From NCBI GenBank assembly GCA_009845835.1, contig VXYV01000087.1, positions 1-43,159 of the forward strand: 43,159 bases of DNA, given 5' to 3'. Both the position numbers and the translations under genes were made by a program. How positions within the stretch are numbered: the first letter of the stretch is position 1; every line of letters begins with the position of its first letter. Below are positions 18,607 to 27,699 of the stretch, in pieces. The notes under the pieces were generated by a model. The model saw only the letters and a list, made by a program, of their open reading frames with translations, ran no database searches and was not told where the DNA came from. The stretch comes from Gammaproteobacteria bacterium. GTDB taxonomy: Bacteria > Pseudomonadota > Gammaproteobacteria > Pseudomonadales > Azotimanducaceae.

Positions 18607-19236
18607 ATGCGTACGATCGAAGAAGCGATCAAAGTCATTGAAGCGTTACTGTTAGTTTCTGACGAACCATTAAATCAATCACAATTAGTAGATTTGCTAG
18701 CTGACGCTGATGAAGATCATTCACGGCTCGCAGAACTGGTACCTCGGGCCTTGTTTGCGATTGAACAACAATGTCTGAATCGAGCGTATCAATTAATCGA
18801 AGTGAAGTCTGGATTCCGCTTTCAAGTTCGCGCCGATATGAATCCTTGGGTGAAAAAACTATTCGGTCAACGCACTAGACAGTACTCCCGCGCGGTGCTG
18901 GAAACTTTAGCATTAATCGCGTACAAGCAACCGATAACTCGTGGTGAGATCGAGAAAGTACGTGGTGTCGCTGTACACACTCAGATTATTCGTAACCTGA
19001 TGGAACGTGGTTGGATTAGGGAGTTAGGAACTCGAGAGGTCCCGGGACGACCGTTGCTGTACGGAACTACCGAGCGTTTTTTGGATTACTTCAACCTAAG
19101 TTCTTTGAGTGATTTACCACCACTTAAAGAACTCGAGGATTTAACGTCGCCAGACTCCTTCCAAAGTGAAGATATACCAGTCGTGTTATCTCCATCCGAT
19201 ACCATAAAGCGATCGGATTCCGTTTCCGATGAATGA
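18607..19236 (+). CDS. scpB: Segregation and condensation protein B (ScpB)
   Basis: 209 residues. Dimeric winged-helix partner of ScpA in the SMC complex. Family hallmarks: IEALLLVSDEPL (about 10-21), LIEVKSGFRFQVRADM, and the strongly conserved LETLALIAYKQPITRGEIEKVRGVAVHTQIIRNLMERGWI, then GRPLLYGTTERFLDYFNL. The C-terminal 45 residues are acidic and Ser-rich. Its stop overlaps the next ATG by four bases. Confidence 0.94.
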   Translation: MRTIEEAIKVIEALLLVSDEPLNQSQLVDLLADADEDHSRLAELVPRALFAIEQQCLNRAYQLIEVKSGFRFQVRADMNPWVKKLFGQRTRQYSRAVLETLALIAYKQPITRGEIEKVRGVAVHTQIIRNLMERGWIRELGTREVPGRPLLYGTTERFLDYFNLSSLSDLPPLKELEDLTSPDSFQSEDIPVVLSPSDTIKRSDSVSDE

Positions 19237-20087
19237 ATTTCTATGATCGTTCGCCCGTCGAACAGTCTAAAATGTCGGAGAAAATTCACAAAGTTTTAGC
19301 TGATCGAAATCTTGGTTCTCGTCGGAAGATGGAACGCTGGGTGATTGATGGTCGTGTACATGTGAATAGCGAAGTTGCGACGCTTGGACAACGCGTGTCA
19401 GAATCTGATGTCATCGAAGTTGACGGTAAGCGCATTCCATACCGACAGTCGCAAACTCACATTCGGATTATCGTCATGAACAAAGACGTTGGCGAAATCG
19501 TGACGCGGAACGACCCGGAAAACCGTCCTACTGTATTCACACGATTACCCTCCTTACACCACGATCGCTGGATAGCGATTGGTCGATTAGATTTTGTAAC
19601 AAGTGGGTTGTTACTATTTACCAATCATGGCTTACTGGCGCACCGACTGATGCATCCGAGTAGTGGTATAGATCGTGAATATGCGGTTAGAATTTTTGGT
19701 AAACTCGACCAAACACACCGACAGATGATGTTGGATGGGATAGTCGTTGATGGGCATAGATTAAGGTTCACCGATGTGCAGTATTATTCTGGAGGTCGTT
19801 CTAATCATTGGTACCACGTCGTATTGATGGAAGGTAGAAATCGAGAAGTACGTCAACTTTTTCACGAGTTTGGATACACGGTGTCGAGACTCAAACGAGT
19901 TCGATTTGGTCCAATCGTGTTACCAAAGGGGTTGAAGCGTGGTCAGTTCAGGGAACTACCTACGACAGATGTATTTGCGCTTTGTAAATGGTTACGAGTT
20001 GTAGACGACACTTCTATGGGACATCTGTCTCAAACGAAATCGACTGAGTCGTTTCTTATTCCTTATCCCGGTCTGGATGCCTTCTAG
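19233..20087 (+). CDS. rluB: 23S rRNA pseudouridine synthase RluB-type
   Basis: 284 residues from ATG 19233; a second ATG (MSEKIHKVL, 19272) gives the usual family start and may be the one used. In E. coli RluB modifies U2605 of 23S rRNA. An S4-like RNA-binding domain (EKIHKVLADRNLGSRRKMERWVIDGRV) precedes the RsuA-family catalytic domain with the nucleophilic Asp in AIGRLDFVTSGLLLFTNHG, then LMHPSSGIDREYAVRI and MEGRNREVRQLF. The position after scpB is the standard one. It converges on yciK with 18 bp between. Confidence 0.9.
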   Translation: MNFYDRSPVEQSKMSEKIHKVLADRNLGSRRKMERWVIDGRVHVNSEVATLGQRVSESDVIEVDGKRIPYRQSQTHIRIIVMNKDVGEIVTRNDPENRPTVFTRLPSLHHDRWIAIGRLDFVTSGLLLFTNHGLLAHRLMHPSSGIDREYAVRIFGKLDQTHRQMMLDGIVVDGHRLRFTDVQYYSGGRSNHWYHVVLMEGRNREVRQLFHEFGYTVSRLKRVRFGPIVLPKGLKRGQFRELPTTDVFALCKWLRVVDDTSMGHLSQTKSTESFLIPYPGLDAF

Positions 20088-20105
20088 GTCAAGGCAAGTT
20101 TAGAA

Positions 20106-20879
20106 TCAAGAATTAGGGTACCAATCACCAGCATAAAAATTCTGTCGGGTAACACCCTTTGAGTCTGGACCCATTAGATAAAGATAGGCTGACATTCGTT
20201 CATCGGGATGTGGAAGTGTTTGCGGATCTTCGGCTGGATAAGCTTGTGCGCGCATTGTCGTTCGAACTGCGCCAGGATTGAGTGAATTAACCCGGATATT
20301 TGTGGTGGTACTCAATTCTTCGGCAAGTACTTCCATCAAGCCTTCAAGTGCGAACTTTGTAACGCAGTATGATCCCCAGTACGCGCGTCCAGATTTACTT
20401 AATCCTGAAGAAGTAAAAATTATTGACGCGTCCGGTGAGTTTTTCATAATCGGTAGAACGGATTGCGTCAATTTAAGCGTACTGTGAACGTTAATTTCGA
20501 AGGCATTCATCCACGCAGGAATGGGGTAGTGTTCTAAGGTAGTTTTGGGACCAAGAATACCGGCGTTGTGCAAGAGACCATCGATTTTCCCATAAGATTC
20601 CGCCAAGCCCTTTCGTAGGTCTTCGATTAATTGTTCGTTAAGCGTTGCTAAGTCCAACGGAACAATGAGTGAATTTTGTCCATAAGCATCGCGAATTTCA
20701 TCATTAACCTGTTCTAATTTAGACCGAGTTCGACCAATGAGTATAAGGTCGGCCTCATGTGCAGCAAACGCTTTTGCTGCGGTTCGACCTAAACCATCTC
20801 CTGCTCCAGTTACAACGATGGTTCTACCGGCAAGTAGATCTGGTTTTGTTTGATATCGTCTACGTTGGTTTGTAGGCAT
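20106..20879 (-). CDS. yciK: YciK-like short-chain dehydrogenase
   Basis: 257 residues, classical SDR fold. The cofactor motif is TGAGDGLGRTAAKAFA (about 21-36), with LIGRTRSK suggesting NADP preference. HNAGILG, the catalytic Ser in IIFTSSGLSKSGRAYWG and the YCVTK (YxxxK) pair follow. Downstream NPGAVRTTMRAQAYPAEDPQTL matches E. coli YciK strongly. Substrate is unknown. The ATG lies 20 bp inside the 3' end of ubiG. Pseudomonads have mupP between the two genes; here it is absent. Confidence 0.9.
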   Translation of the reverse strand: MPTNQRRRYQTKPDLLAGRTIVVTGAGDGLGRTAAKAFAAHEADLILIGRTRSKLEQVNDEIRDAYGQNSLIVPLDLATLNEQLIEDLRKGLAESYGKIDGLLHNAGILGPKTTLEHYPIPAWMNAFEINVHSTLKLTQSVLPIMKNSPDASIIFTSSGLSKSGRAYWGSYCVTKFALEGLMEVLAEELSTTTNIRVNSLNPGAVRTTMRAQAYPAEDPQTLPHPDERMSAYLYLMGPDSKGVTRQNFYAGDWYPNS

Positions 20880-21564
20880 GCATTAGGAAATTTACGTATA
20901 CGCTTTCGCAATGAAACGAGTAACGAGTGAATGGATTGTACGTGTAACCGGCAATCTCTTTAACGACAAGACCTGCAGATCGCATAGCAGTAGCAATTTC
21001 ACTGGGTCGAAGCAGTTTTTGATAGTCGTGGGTACCTCTCGGTAAGAGTCCTAGCACATATTCCGCCCCAAAAATGGCCATTAAGTAAGCTTGCCAAGTT
21101 CGATTAATGGTTGAAATGAAAACGTTACCACCAGGTTTACAAAGATCCGCTAGTGATTGGATTACTTGATTGTAATCGGATACGTGTTCTAAGATTTCGA
21201 GTGCCGTGACCACGGCGAACGTCTCGCGTTTATCGTCTACAAGTTCTTCAGCTGTCCCGTGAATGTACTCGATTCGTTGTTCGACTCCGGCCTCAATCGA
21301 ATGCAATTTTGCGGTCACAAGTGGTCCTTTAGCTGGGTCAATTCCAGTTACTCTAGCCCCTAGAAACGCAAGACTTTCAGATAGAATACCGCCTCCACAT
21401 CCAACATCGATAATGTTTTGACCGCGTAAACTACAACGATCTGCAATGAATCGAACTCGTAGAGGATTTATGTCGTGAAGTGTTCTAAACTCGCCGTCCG
21501 AGTCCCACCAACTGGAAGCATGACTATCAAATTTTTCGAGTTCAGAGAGATCCGTTGTGCTCAA
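20860..21564 (-). CDS. ubiG: Ubiquinone biosynthesis O-methyltransferase UbiG
   Basis: 234 residues from TTG 21564. SAM-dependent enzyme performing both O-methylations of ubiquinone synthesis. Hallmarks: EKFDSHASSWWDSDGEFRTLHDINPLRVRFI, motif I NIIDVGCGGGILSESLA, GARVTGIDPA, VTALEILEHVSDY, and the C-terminal RGTHDYQKLLRPSE. The unusual TTG start is supported because the family's conserved N-terminus begins only a few residues later. Divergent from gyrA across 166 bp, so the two may share a regulatory region. Confidence 0.94.
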   Translation of the reverse strand: MSTTDLSELEKFDSHASSWWDSDGEFRTLHDINPLRVRFIADRCSLRGQNIIDVGCGGGILSESLAFLGARVTGIDPAKGPLVTAKLHSIEAGVEQRIEYIHGTAEELVDDKRETFAVVTALEILEHVSDYNQVIQSLADLCKPGGNVFISTINRTWQAYLMAIFGAEYVLGLLPRGTHDYQKLLRPSEIATAMRSAGLVVKEIAGYTYNPFTRYSFHCESVYVNFLMHAYKPT

Positions 21565-21654
21565 TTCGATTCCCTTAAGACATCATAAAAAACAAATTTA
21601 AAACTAGCTTGAAACTCGTGTCGCAGATTACTTGTTAGTAATGCAAATATTGTA

Positions 21655-21682
21655 TTGAATTCCTTGATGTTTTCCGTAAAAT
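21655..21682 (+). promoter_or_regulatory. Probable gyrA promoter
   Basis: TTGAAT (21655-21660), 16-bp spacer, TAAAAT (21677-21682), about 48 bp upstream of the gyrA ATG. Assigned by pattern; gyrA promoters are commonly supercoiling-sensitive, but nothing here shows that directly. Confidence 0.45.
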
Positions 21683-21730
21683 ACGTAGTCTTACAAGTGC
21701 AAGTCACCCGCACACCAATACCCTAAATCC

Positions 21731-24454
21731 ATGACTGATGAAATTTCCTCCGATGAACCGGAAAATGGTTCAAATGGAGACGATAATAATAACGAAAATT
21801 CTAACGTAAGCACGGGCGGCGATTTCGTGCGTGTCAAACTTGAAGACGAGATGCGACACTCGTATCTCGGATATGCCTTAAGTGTTATTGTTGGACGAGC
21901 TTTGCCAGATATTCGAGATGGCTTAAAGCCAGTGCATCGCCGGAGCTTGTACGGTATGGACAAGTTGAACAATCGACATGACCGACCACCGATGAAATCA
22001 GCACGAATATCCGGTGAAGTGATGGGTAAATACCACCCTCACGGGGAAGATGCGATTTATAACACGATCGTAATCATGGCACAAGACTTCAAAATGCGCT
22101 ATCCCTTGGTAGATGGACAAGGAAACTTTGGTTCCATTGACGGAGATCCCCCGGCCGCAAGCCGTTACACTGAAGTTCGCATGTCGAAAATTGCGTCGGA
22201 ACTGTTAGCTGATCTTGACAAAGAAACCGTCGACATGGTTCGTAACTACGACGAAACCTTGTGGATGCCTGTAGTACTACCCACTCGAGTGCCTAATTTG
22301 TTGATTAATGGTTCGCAAGGTATTGCCGTCGGGATGTCTACAAATATCCCACCTCACAACATAGGTGAGATAATAGATGCAAGTATAGCTTTATTAAAGG
22401 ACAGTGATTTAGGTGTAATGGATTTGATGAAACATGTTCCAGGACCCGATTTCCCCACTGCTGGAATCATTAACGGTAGACTTGGAATCGTCGATGCGTA
22501 TGAAACAGGTAGAGGCAGGATCATCGTTCGTGGCCGTGCAAACATCGAAGAGGATAAGTCAGGAAGACAAAGAATCATTATCACCGAAATTCCATTTCAA
22601 GTAAACAAAGCTACTCTGGTGGAATCAATTGCACAGCTGGTACGAGATCAACGAATAACGGGGATTTCGGATTTACGCGACGAATCGAATAAAGATGGTT
22701 TACGAGTTGTAATTGAAATCAAAAAGAGTGAAATGGGTGATGTCGTCTTGAACAATCTTTACACTCATACTCAGCTACAGACCTCTTTTTCGGTCAATGC
22801 AGTCGCTTTGGTGAACGGTCAACCGAAGATTGTTTCACTTAAAGACATGCTGTTGGAGTTTATCCAGCATCGGCGCGAAGTAGTGATTCGTCGAACCGTG
22901 TATCTATTACGCGAAGGTCGTAAACGTGCTCACTTATTAGAAGGTCAGACGGTCGCATTAGCAGAGATCGACGAAATCGTTGAACTCATTCGTAAATCTG
23001 AATCACGGGATGTTGCAAGGGCAGGACTGATGGAACGAGCTTGGCTCATTCGAACCCCCGACGTGTCTATTACAGAAGACCAATTGTCTCGGGTCGAAGC
23101 CGTCAGAACTTTGTTGCAACGCGAGGATGTAAAGATTGCGCAACGTCAAGATCTGCCACTAGAACTTGGATTCGATTTAACTACATTGTCTTATCGTTTT
23201 TCACAAGAACAAGCTGATGCTATTCTAAACCTACAGTTACATCGTTTGGTTAGCTTAGAACAGAACAAATTAATCAATGACTTTGAAGAACTTATCGCAA
23301 CTATCAGAAGTCTACAACGAATTCTTGACTCGGACGAACGTTTAGACGAAGTGATAGAAAAAGAACTGACAGAAATCAGAGAGAAATTTACCGACGATCG
23401 CAACACCGAAATTCGCGAAGCAGAGGCAGATTTTTCAGTGATTGATTTAATCAATCCGATGTACGTTGTGCTCACGATTTCTCATGCCGGATATGCTAAG
23501 GCTCAAGACGTTGATGTATACCGAGCACAACATCGTGGAGGTCACGGTAAGATTGCACTTTCTACAAAGGAAAGCGACTACGTCGAACAACTAATGGTAG
23601 TCCACAACCATTCAACACTCTTATGTTTTTCGAATTTAGGCAGAGTACATTGGTTACCCGCTTATCGAATTCCAGTTGAAAGTCGGAACGCTCGAGGGAA
23701 ACCCCTAGTCAATATGATTAAATTACAGTCCAACGAACGGATCACCACGGTGGTTCCGATGGACGACGATCCGGAAGACAAGTTTGTCGCGATGGCTACC
23801 AAGAACGGTCGGATTAAACGTACTCAACTTACACACTTTGTACAACCACGTAAGTTAGGAAAGATTGCGATCACACTTGAAGATGACGACGAACTAGTGG
23901 GTGTTGCTGTGACGGATGGAACAAAAAAACTAATGCTAGTTCAAAGTGCTGGTTTCGCGTCGATGTTTCAGGAATCCGATGTGAGAGCACAGGGGCGATC
24001 TGCCCGTGGAGTTCGCGGTATTCGTCTTGCTAAGGACGAAAAGGTACTTGCGTTTATAGTTCCTGAAGAAGATGGTTTTTTACTGTGTGCTTCCGAAAAT
24101 GGTTTTGGTAAGTGTTCTAGAATCGACAGCTTTAGATTAACACGACGGAACGGGAAAGGAGTAAAAGCCATCAAAACTTCCGTGAGAAATGGCGCTTTGG
24201 CTTGTGCGCTACAAGTGGTAGACAACGATGAAGTCATGTTCATTAACGATCGTGGGGTTTTGTTACGGACTAAGGTTAGTCAAATTTCCAAGGTCGGCCG
24301 TGTAGCTCAAGGAGTTAAGTTGCTCGACTTGAAGGATGGTGCAAAACTCGTAGGTGTCGCGAGAATACAGGCTGACGAAGGACTAATACCGCAAGATTCG
24401 CTTGATACGTCCGACGAAACCAAAACTGAGATTGACGAGAATACCGACGAATAA
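21731..24454 (+). CDS. gyrA: DNA gyrase subunit A
   Basis: 907 residues. Cleaves and rejoins DNA in the gyrase A2B2 complex to introduce negative supercoils. Starts after an acidic N-terminal extension, then [28 protein letters not shown]. The active Tyr is in [10 protein letters not shown] (about 146). The C-terminal beta-pinwheel carries the gyrase-specific box as QHRGGHG, separating it from ParC. The quinolone region reads [11 protein letters not shown] (102-112), so the equivalents of E. coli D82, S83 and D87 are E106, D107 and N111. The C-terminal tail is acidic. First gene of the gyrA-serC-pheA run. Confidence 0.97.
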   Translation: MTDEISSDEPENGSNGDDNNNENSNVSTGGDFVRVKLEDEMRHSYLGYALSVIVGRALPDIRDGLKPVHRRSLYGMDKLNNRHDRPPMKSARISGEVMGKYHPHGEDAIYNTIVIMAQDFKMRYPLVDGQGNFGSIDGDPPAASRYTEVRMSKIASELLADLDKETVDMVRNYDETLWMPVVLPTRVPNLLINGSQGIAVGMSTNIPPHNIGEIIDASIALLKDSDLGVMDLMKHVPGPDFPTAGIINGRLGIVDAYETGRGRIIVRGRANIEEDKSGRQRIIITEIPFQVNKATLVESIAQLVRDQRITGISDLRDESNKDGLRVVIEIKKSEMGDVVLNNLYTHTQLQTSFSVNAVALVNGQPKIVSLKDMLLEFIQHRREVVIRRTVYLLREGRKRAHLLEGQTVALAEIDEIVELIRKSESRDVARAGLMERAWLIRTPDVSITEDQLSRVEAVRTLLQREDVKIAQRQDLPLELGFDLTTLSYRFSQEQADAILNLQLHRLVSLEQNKLINDFEELIATIRSLQRILDSDERLDEVIEKELTEIREKFTDDRNTEIREAEADFSVIDLINPMYVVLTISHAGYAKAQDVDVYRAQHRGGHGKIALSTKESDYVEQLMVVHNHSTLLCFSNLGRVHWLPAYRIPVESRNARGKPLVNMIKLQSNERITTVVPMDDDPEDKFVAMATKNGRIKRTQLTHFVQPRKLGKIAITLEDDDELVGVAVTDGTKKLMLVQSAGFASMFQESDVRAQGRSARGVRGIRLAKDEKVLAFIVPEEDGFLLCASENGFGKCSRIDSFRLTRRNGKGVKAIKTSVRNGALACALQVVDNDEVMFINDRGVLLRTKVSQISKVGRVAQGVKLLDLKDGAKLVGVARIQADEGLIPQDSLDTSDETKTEIDENTDE

Positions 24455-24498
24455 ACTTTATTTTGTATTCGCCAACCATCTAATAATTTTCCTACAAC

Positions 24499-25569
24499 AT
24501 GAACCGAGCTTTTAATTTTGCCGCAGGTCCAGCTGCACTCCCCGACGAAGTCTTACAGATCGCCCAACGCGAACTCATGGTGTATGGCGATCTAGGGCAT
24601 TCCATCATGGAGATGAGTCACCGCTCATCGACATTTATCGAGGTTGCTGAGCACTCAGAAGCAACTCTTCGGAAGCTGTTGGGTATAAACGATGATTTTC
24701 ACGTGCTGTTTATGCATGGAGGCGCGACCATGCAATTTGCACTGATACCGCTCAATTTAGCTACACCTAACACATCTGCTGAGTACGCTATTACTGGTTA
24801 TTGGTCGAAGCGGGCATGTAAAGAAGCGCAACGCATTCGGACGGCGCACGCGGTTACCGAGACCGACACCTATATCGCACCAGAGAGCAGTTGGGATCGT
24901 GTTGACAACAGCAGTTATTTGTACTTTACTTCAAATGAAACTTTACGAGGAGTTCAATTCCACGAGTTTCCCTCCCCTGAACATACCCCACTTGTATGTG
25001 ACATGACATCGGATTTTTTAACACGTCCAGTCGATGTTTCGAATTTCGGGTTGATTTATGCAGGGGCGCAAAAAAATGCGGGAATAGCAGGAGTTACGAT
25101 AGTAATTGTCCGCAAGGAACTGTGCAGACCGCTAGAATCAAATGAATTACACTTTCTGAATTATCAAACCCATGCGCAATACGACTCGATGTACAACACA
25201 CCAAGTACTTTTGCGTGGTATGTATCCGGTCTTTATTTCGATTGGATTGTTAAGGAAGGAGGAGTGGAAGTCATGCAGCAACGTGCTGCACAAAAAAGTG
25301 AAGTACTTTACCGTGTCATTGATGGTAGCAATTTCTATCAAAGTCCGGTCGCTAAAGAGCATCGCTCAGTACAGAATGTTACTTTTTACTTACCTGATGA
25401 ACGACAGCACCACCACTTTCTCAAAGAAGCTTCAAATGCAAATCTCAAAAACTTGGAAGGACACCGTGAAGTAGGTGGTATTCGCGCTAGTCTTTACAAC
25501 GCAGTTACCCAGGAAGGGGTTGATACTCTTTGTGATTTCATGCAAGATTTTGAGAATAGACACGGATAG
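24499..25569 (+). CDS. serC: Phosphoserine aminotransferase
   Basis: 356 residues. PLP enzyme converting 3-phosphohydroxypyruvate to phosphoserine, and also acting in pyridoxine synthesis. Starts FNFAAGPAALPDEVLQIAQREL, with HGGATMQFALIPLNL, the TSNETLRGVQF segment, and the PLP-binding Lys in YAGAQKNAGIAGVTIVI. GHREVGGIRASLYNA near the C-terminus contributes phosphate-binding residues. Typical length. The pheA ATG follows the stop after two bases. Confidence 0.96.
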   Translation: MNRAFNFAAGPAALPDEVLQIAQRELMVYGDLGHSIMEMSHRSSTFIEVAEHSEATLRKLLGINDDFHVLFMHGGATMQFALIPLNLATPNTSAEYAITGYWSKRACKEAQRIRTAHAVTETDTYIAPESSWDRVDNSSYLYFTSNETLRGVQFHEFPSPEHTPLVCDMTSDFLTRPVDVSNFGLIYAGAQKNAGIAGVTIVIVRKELCRPLESNELHFLNYQTHAQYDSMYNTPSTFAWYVSGLYFDWIVKEGGVEVMQQRAAQKSEVLYRVIDGSNFYQSPVAKEHRSVQNVTFYLPDERQHHHFLKEASNANLKNLEGHREVGGIRASLYNAVTQEGVDTLCDFMQDFENRHG

Positions 25570-25571
25570 AC

Positions 25572-26666
25572 ATGAACAGTCGCCACCGCCGCGAGGAACT
25601 TAGTGAATTAGAGGTAACTGATGAGCAGTTACTATATTTGCTGAACCAACGGGCCGAATTATTTCGCGCAAAACAAGAATCTGAGCGTTCAACGAACCAG
25701 GAACAAAGCTCGTTGAAGGAAAAAGTTCGTGATGCGCGGTTCGTTCAGCGACTGCAAGAACTTAATCAAGGTCCGCTGACTGATGAGCAAGTTGAAAGTT
25801 TGTTTCGTGAAATCGAATCTTGTTGTTCATCGCTGCAAAGTCCTACGATCGTTGCTTTTCAAGCACGCTCTGGAACGCCGGTGGAAGATGCAGCCCTTCA
25901 ACATTTCGGTACGGGGGTTTCGTTGGTACCACAAGCGACTGTGAACGGTGTGTTTCGGTCTGTTGAGAAAGGTACGGCATCCTATGGTATTGTCCCGATC
26001 GAAGGCAATATAGATCGTTCTTTTAGTGTTACTTTTGATTGCTTTCTGCAACGAAATGTCAAAATTTGTGGTGAAGTACCCTATACATTGCGGTATGCGA
26101 TCCTGGCCCGGCCACATACCCCGTTAGACGCCATCGATGTGGTATATGCACAAGCAGATGCTTTGACTTCTTGTCTTGACTGGTTGCAACGGCAGTTACC
26201 ACATGTACAAACGCAGGAAGTAGCTAGTGGGACTGAGGCGGTCCAGTATGCGCAAGATCGAAAGAATTCCGCTGCGATTGCGAGTAAGCTGCGAGTAGAA
26301 CAGTTTCAGCTAGAAGTGTTACAAGACAATATCGAAGATGAAGCTGACAATTACGTTCGCTACGTAATCCTTGGAAGCGAATTTGGAAGCCCCTCTGGTA
26401 ATGATAAAACCTCCATTATTGTGAGTTCTAAGGATGAGCCAGGGGCACTCTATCGAATCCTTTCACCATTTCAAAAGTACAACATCAGTTTGTCACGAAT
26501 TGAAACTCGACCGATTCATGGCGATGGAGTTTTTCTCTTTTTTCTCGACTTTGATGGACATGAGTCGGAGAAACATGTACAAAAAGCACTATCTGCAATC
26601 GAACAAGTGACAACAATGGTTAATCGCTTGGGTTCCTATCCTAAGGCATTAGCTCAGGGTGTTTAA
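25572..26666 (+). CDS. pheA: PheA-like protein: chorismate mutase/prephenate dehydratase with altered active sites
   Basis: 364 residues with the P-protein layout: chorismate mutase-like helices (1-90), dehydratase-like domain (about 92-270), ACT domain (about 280-360). The ACT part is well kept (GALYRILSPF, SRIETRPIHGDG), so phenylalanine sensing may persist. The dehydratase signatures are not. PIENxxxG reads PIEGNIDRS (N to G145). The SHPQ segment reads AQADALTSC (S to A193, catalytic Q to S200). TRF reads VRY (catalytic Thr to V262). The mutase lacks Arg at the E. coli R11 position and Lys at the K39 position. The frame is intact over the full length, so this is not simple decay. It may be a pseudoenzyme or a regulatory protein. 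Followed by a terminator. Confidence 0.85.
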   Translation: MNSRHRREELSELEVTDEQLLYLLNQRAELFRAKQESERSTNQEQSSLKEKVRDARFVQRLQELNQGPLTDEQVESLFREIESCCSSLQSPTIVAFQARSGTPVEDAALQHFGTGVSLVPQATVNGVFRSVEKGTASYGIVPIEGNIDRSFSVTFDCFLQRNVKICGEVPYTLRYAILARPHTPLDAIDVVYAQADALTSCLDWLQRQLPHVQTQEVASGTEAVQYAQDRKNSAAIASKLRVEQFQLEVLQDNIEDEADNYVRYVILGSEFGSPSGNDKTSIIVSSKDEPGALYRILSPFQKYNISLSRIETRPIHGDGVFLFFLDFDGHESEKHVQKALSAIEQVTTMVNRLGSYPKALAQGV

Positions 26667-26676
26667 AACCCCTCGT

Positions 26677-26703
26677 AACTGAGTTTTTTGTGACTCAGTT
26701 TTT
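26677..26703 (+). terminator. Rho-independent terminator after pheA
   Basis: Arms AACTGAGT (26677-26684) and ACTCAGTT (26693-26700) with an eight-base loop and trailing Ts. It ends the serC-pheA transcript before cmk. The T tail is short, so termination may be partial. Confidence 0.7.
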
Positions 26704-26740
26704 CCATAAGTATTGATTGTAGACTTTGATTAATCCCTGT

Positions 26741-27499
26741 ATGAACTCGAACGTTCCTGTCATAACGATCGATGGGCTAGCAGCGTCGGGTAAAGGCTCT
26801 GTCGCGAGTGAAGTTGCGACTAGACTCGGTTGGAATCTCCTTGACAGCGGATTGTTTTATCGAGTTGTAGCATTCTTAGTCGATCGATATAGTTTATCGC
26901 TGCAAGATGTAAGTCCAATTGTCGATATGATTATCAAAACAACACAGTTTGTTTATTCCAACGCCGGAGTCTCCGTGGCGACATCATCATCTAACTGTGA
27001 GGCTCAAACGCAAAACACCTTCTTACTTGACGATTCACATCGAGTTGGTTATGTCCGGTGGAATGGAAATGATATCACGAGAGAGGTACGCTCTGATCGT
27101 ATTTCGAAAATTGCGGCGCGAGTAGCCGCCTCAGAGCAAATACGCGAAGTGTTGCGTCCGAAACAACGAGAACGTCGACAACCCCCAGGATTAGTAGCTG
27201 ACGGTCGTGATATGGGTACAGTAATTTTTCCTGATGCGCCGTTGAAGATATTCTTGGAAGCTTCGCTAGCCGTACGCGTAAGTAGACGTATCCGGCAGTT
27301 GGGTTTAACCGAGACCAAAGCTGAATTTCAACGAATCGAAAAGACAATGCAAGAACGTGATAATCGAGACACATTACGCAAGGTCGCTCCTGCCGTGGCG
27401 GCGGTGGATGCGATCAGTCTAGATTCTTCTGACCAAACGCTGACCGAGACTGTAGAGGTAGTGATAAACTTGGCAAAAGAACGACAGATTGTCTCGTGA
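26741..27499 (+). CDS. cmk: Cytidylate kinase
   Basis: 252 residues from ATG 26741; an in-frame TTG at 26726 would add five residues. Phosphorylates CMP and dCMP. The P-loop reads IDGLAASGKGSVA (family norm IDGPSGSGKGT), followed by GWNLLDSGLFYR, the NDITREVRSDRISKIAARVAA lid region, and DGRDMGTVIFPDAPLKIFLEAS. The central domain is more divergent than usual. In relatives pheA is followed by hisC and aroA before cmk; both are missing here. Confidence 0.92.
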   Translation: MNSNVPVITIDGLAASGKGSVASEVATRLGWNLLDSGLFYRVVAFLVDRYSLSLQDVSPIVDMIIKTTQFVYSNAGVSVATSSSNCEAQTQNTFLLDDSHRVGYVRWNGNDITREVRSDRISKIAARVAASEQIREVLRPKQRERRQPPGLVADGRDMGTVIFPDAPLKIFLEASLAVRVSRRIRQLGLTETKAEFQRIEKTMQERDNRDTLRKVAPAVAAVDAISLDSSDQTLTETVEVVINLAKERQIVS

Positions 27500-27699
27500 C
27501 TTAGCGAACTTTTGGGTAGTGTGTCATAAAAGTAAAATATACGCTTTAATTTTTGACATAAACGGGTAATTCCATTCTGCGTTAATATTCAAAATTTGAA
27601 AATGACTAAGTTGATTGGTCTTCAATGACCGTCAACTCTTTTTCCAATTACCCCAATCTCTTTATCCTTCCTTTTTTCACCCAACCTAAATCAATTTTT

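Noticed and set aside
27541-27600. TTGACA at about 27557 as an rpsA promoter
   Set aside because: No acceptable -10 at 16-18 bp; the nearest T/A-rich box is only about 14 bp away.
27625-27699. ATG 27625 as the rpsA start
   Set aside because: The 25 extra residues are Phe/Pro-rich and unlike any S1 N-terminus, while MNTSFSELFEES at 27700 matches the family.
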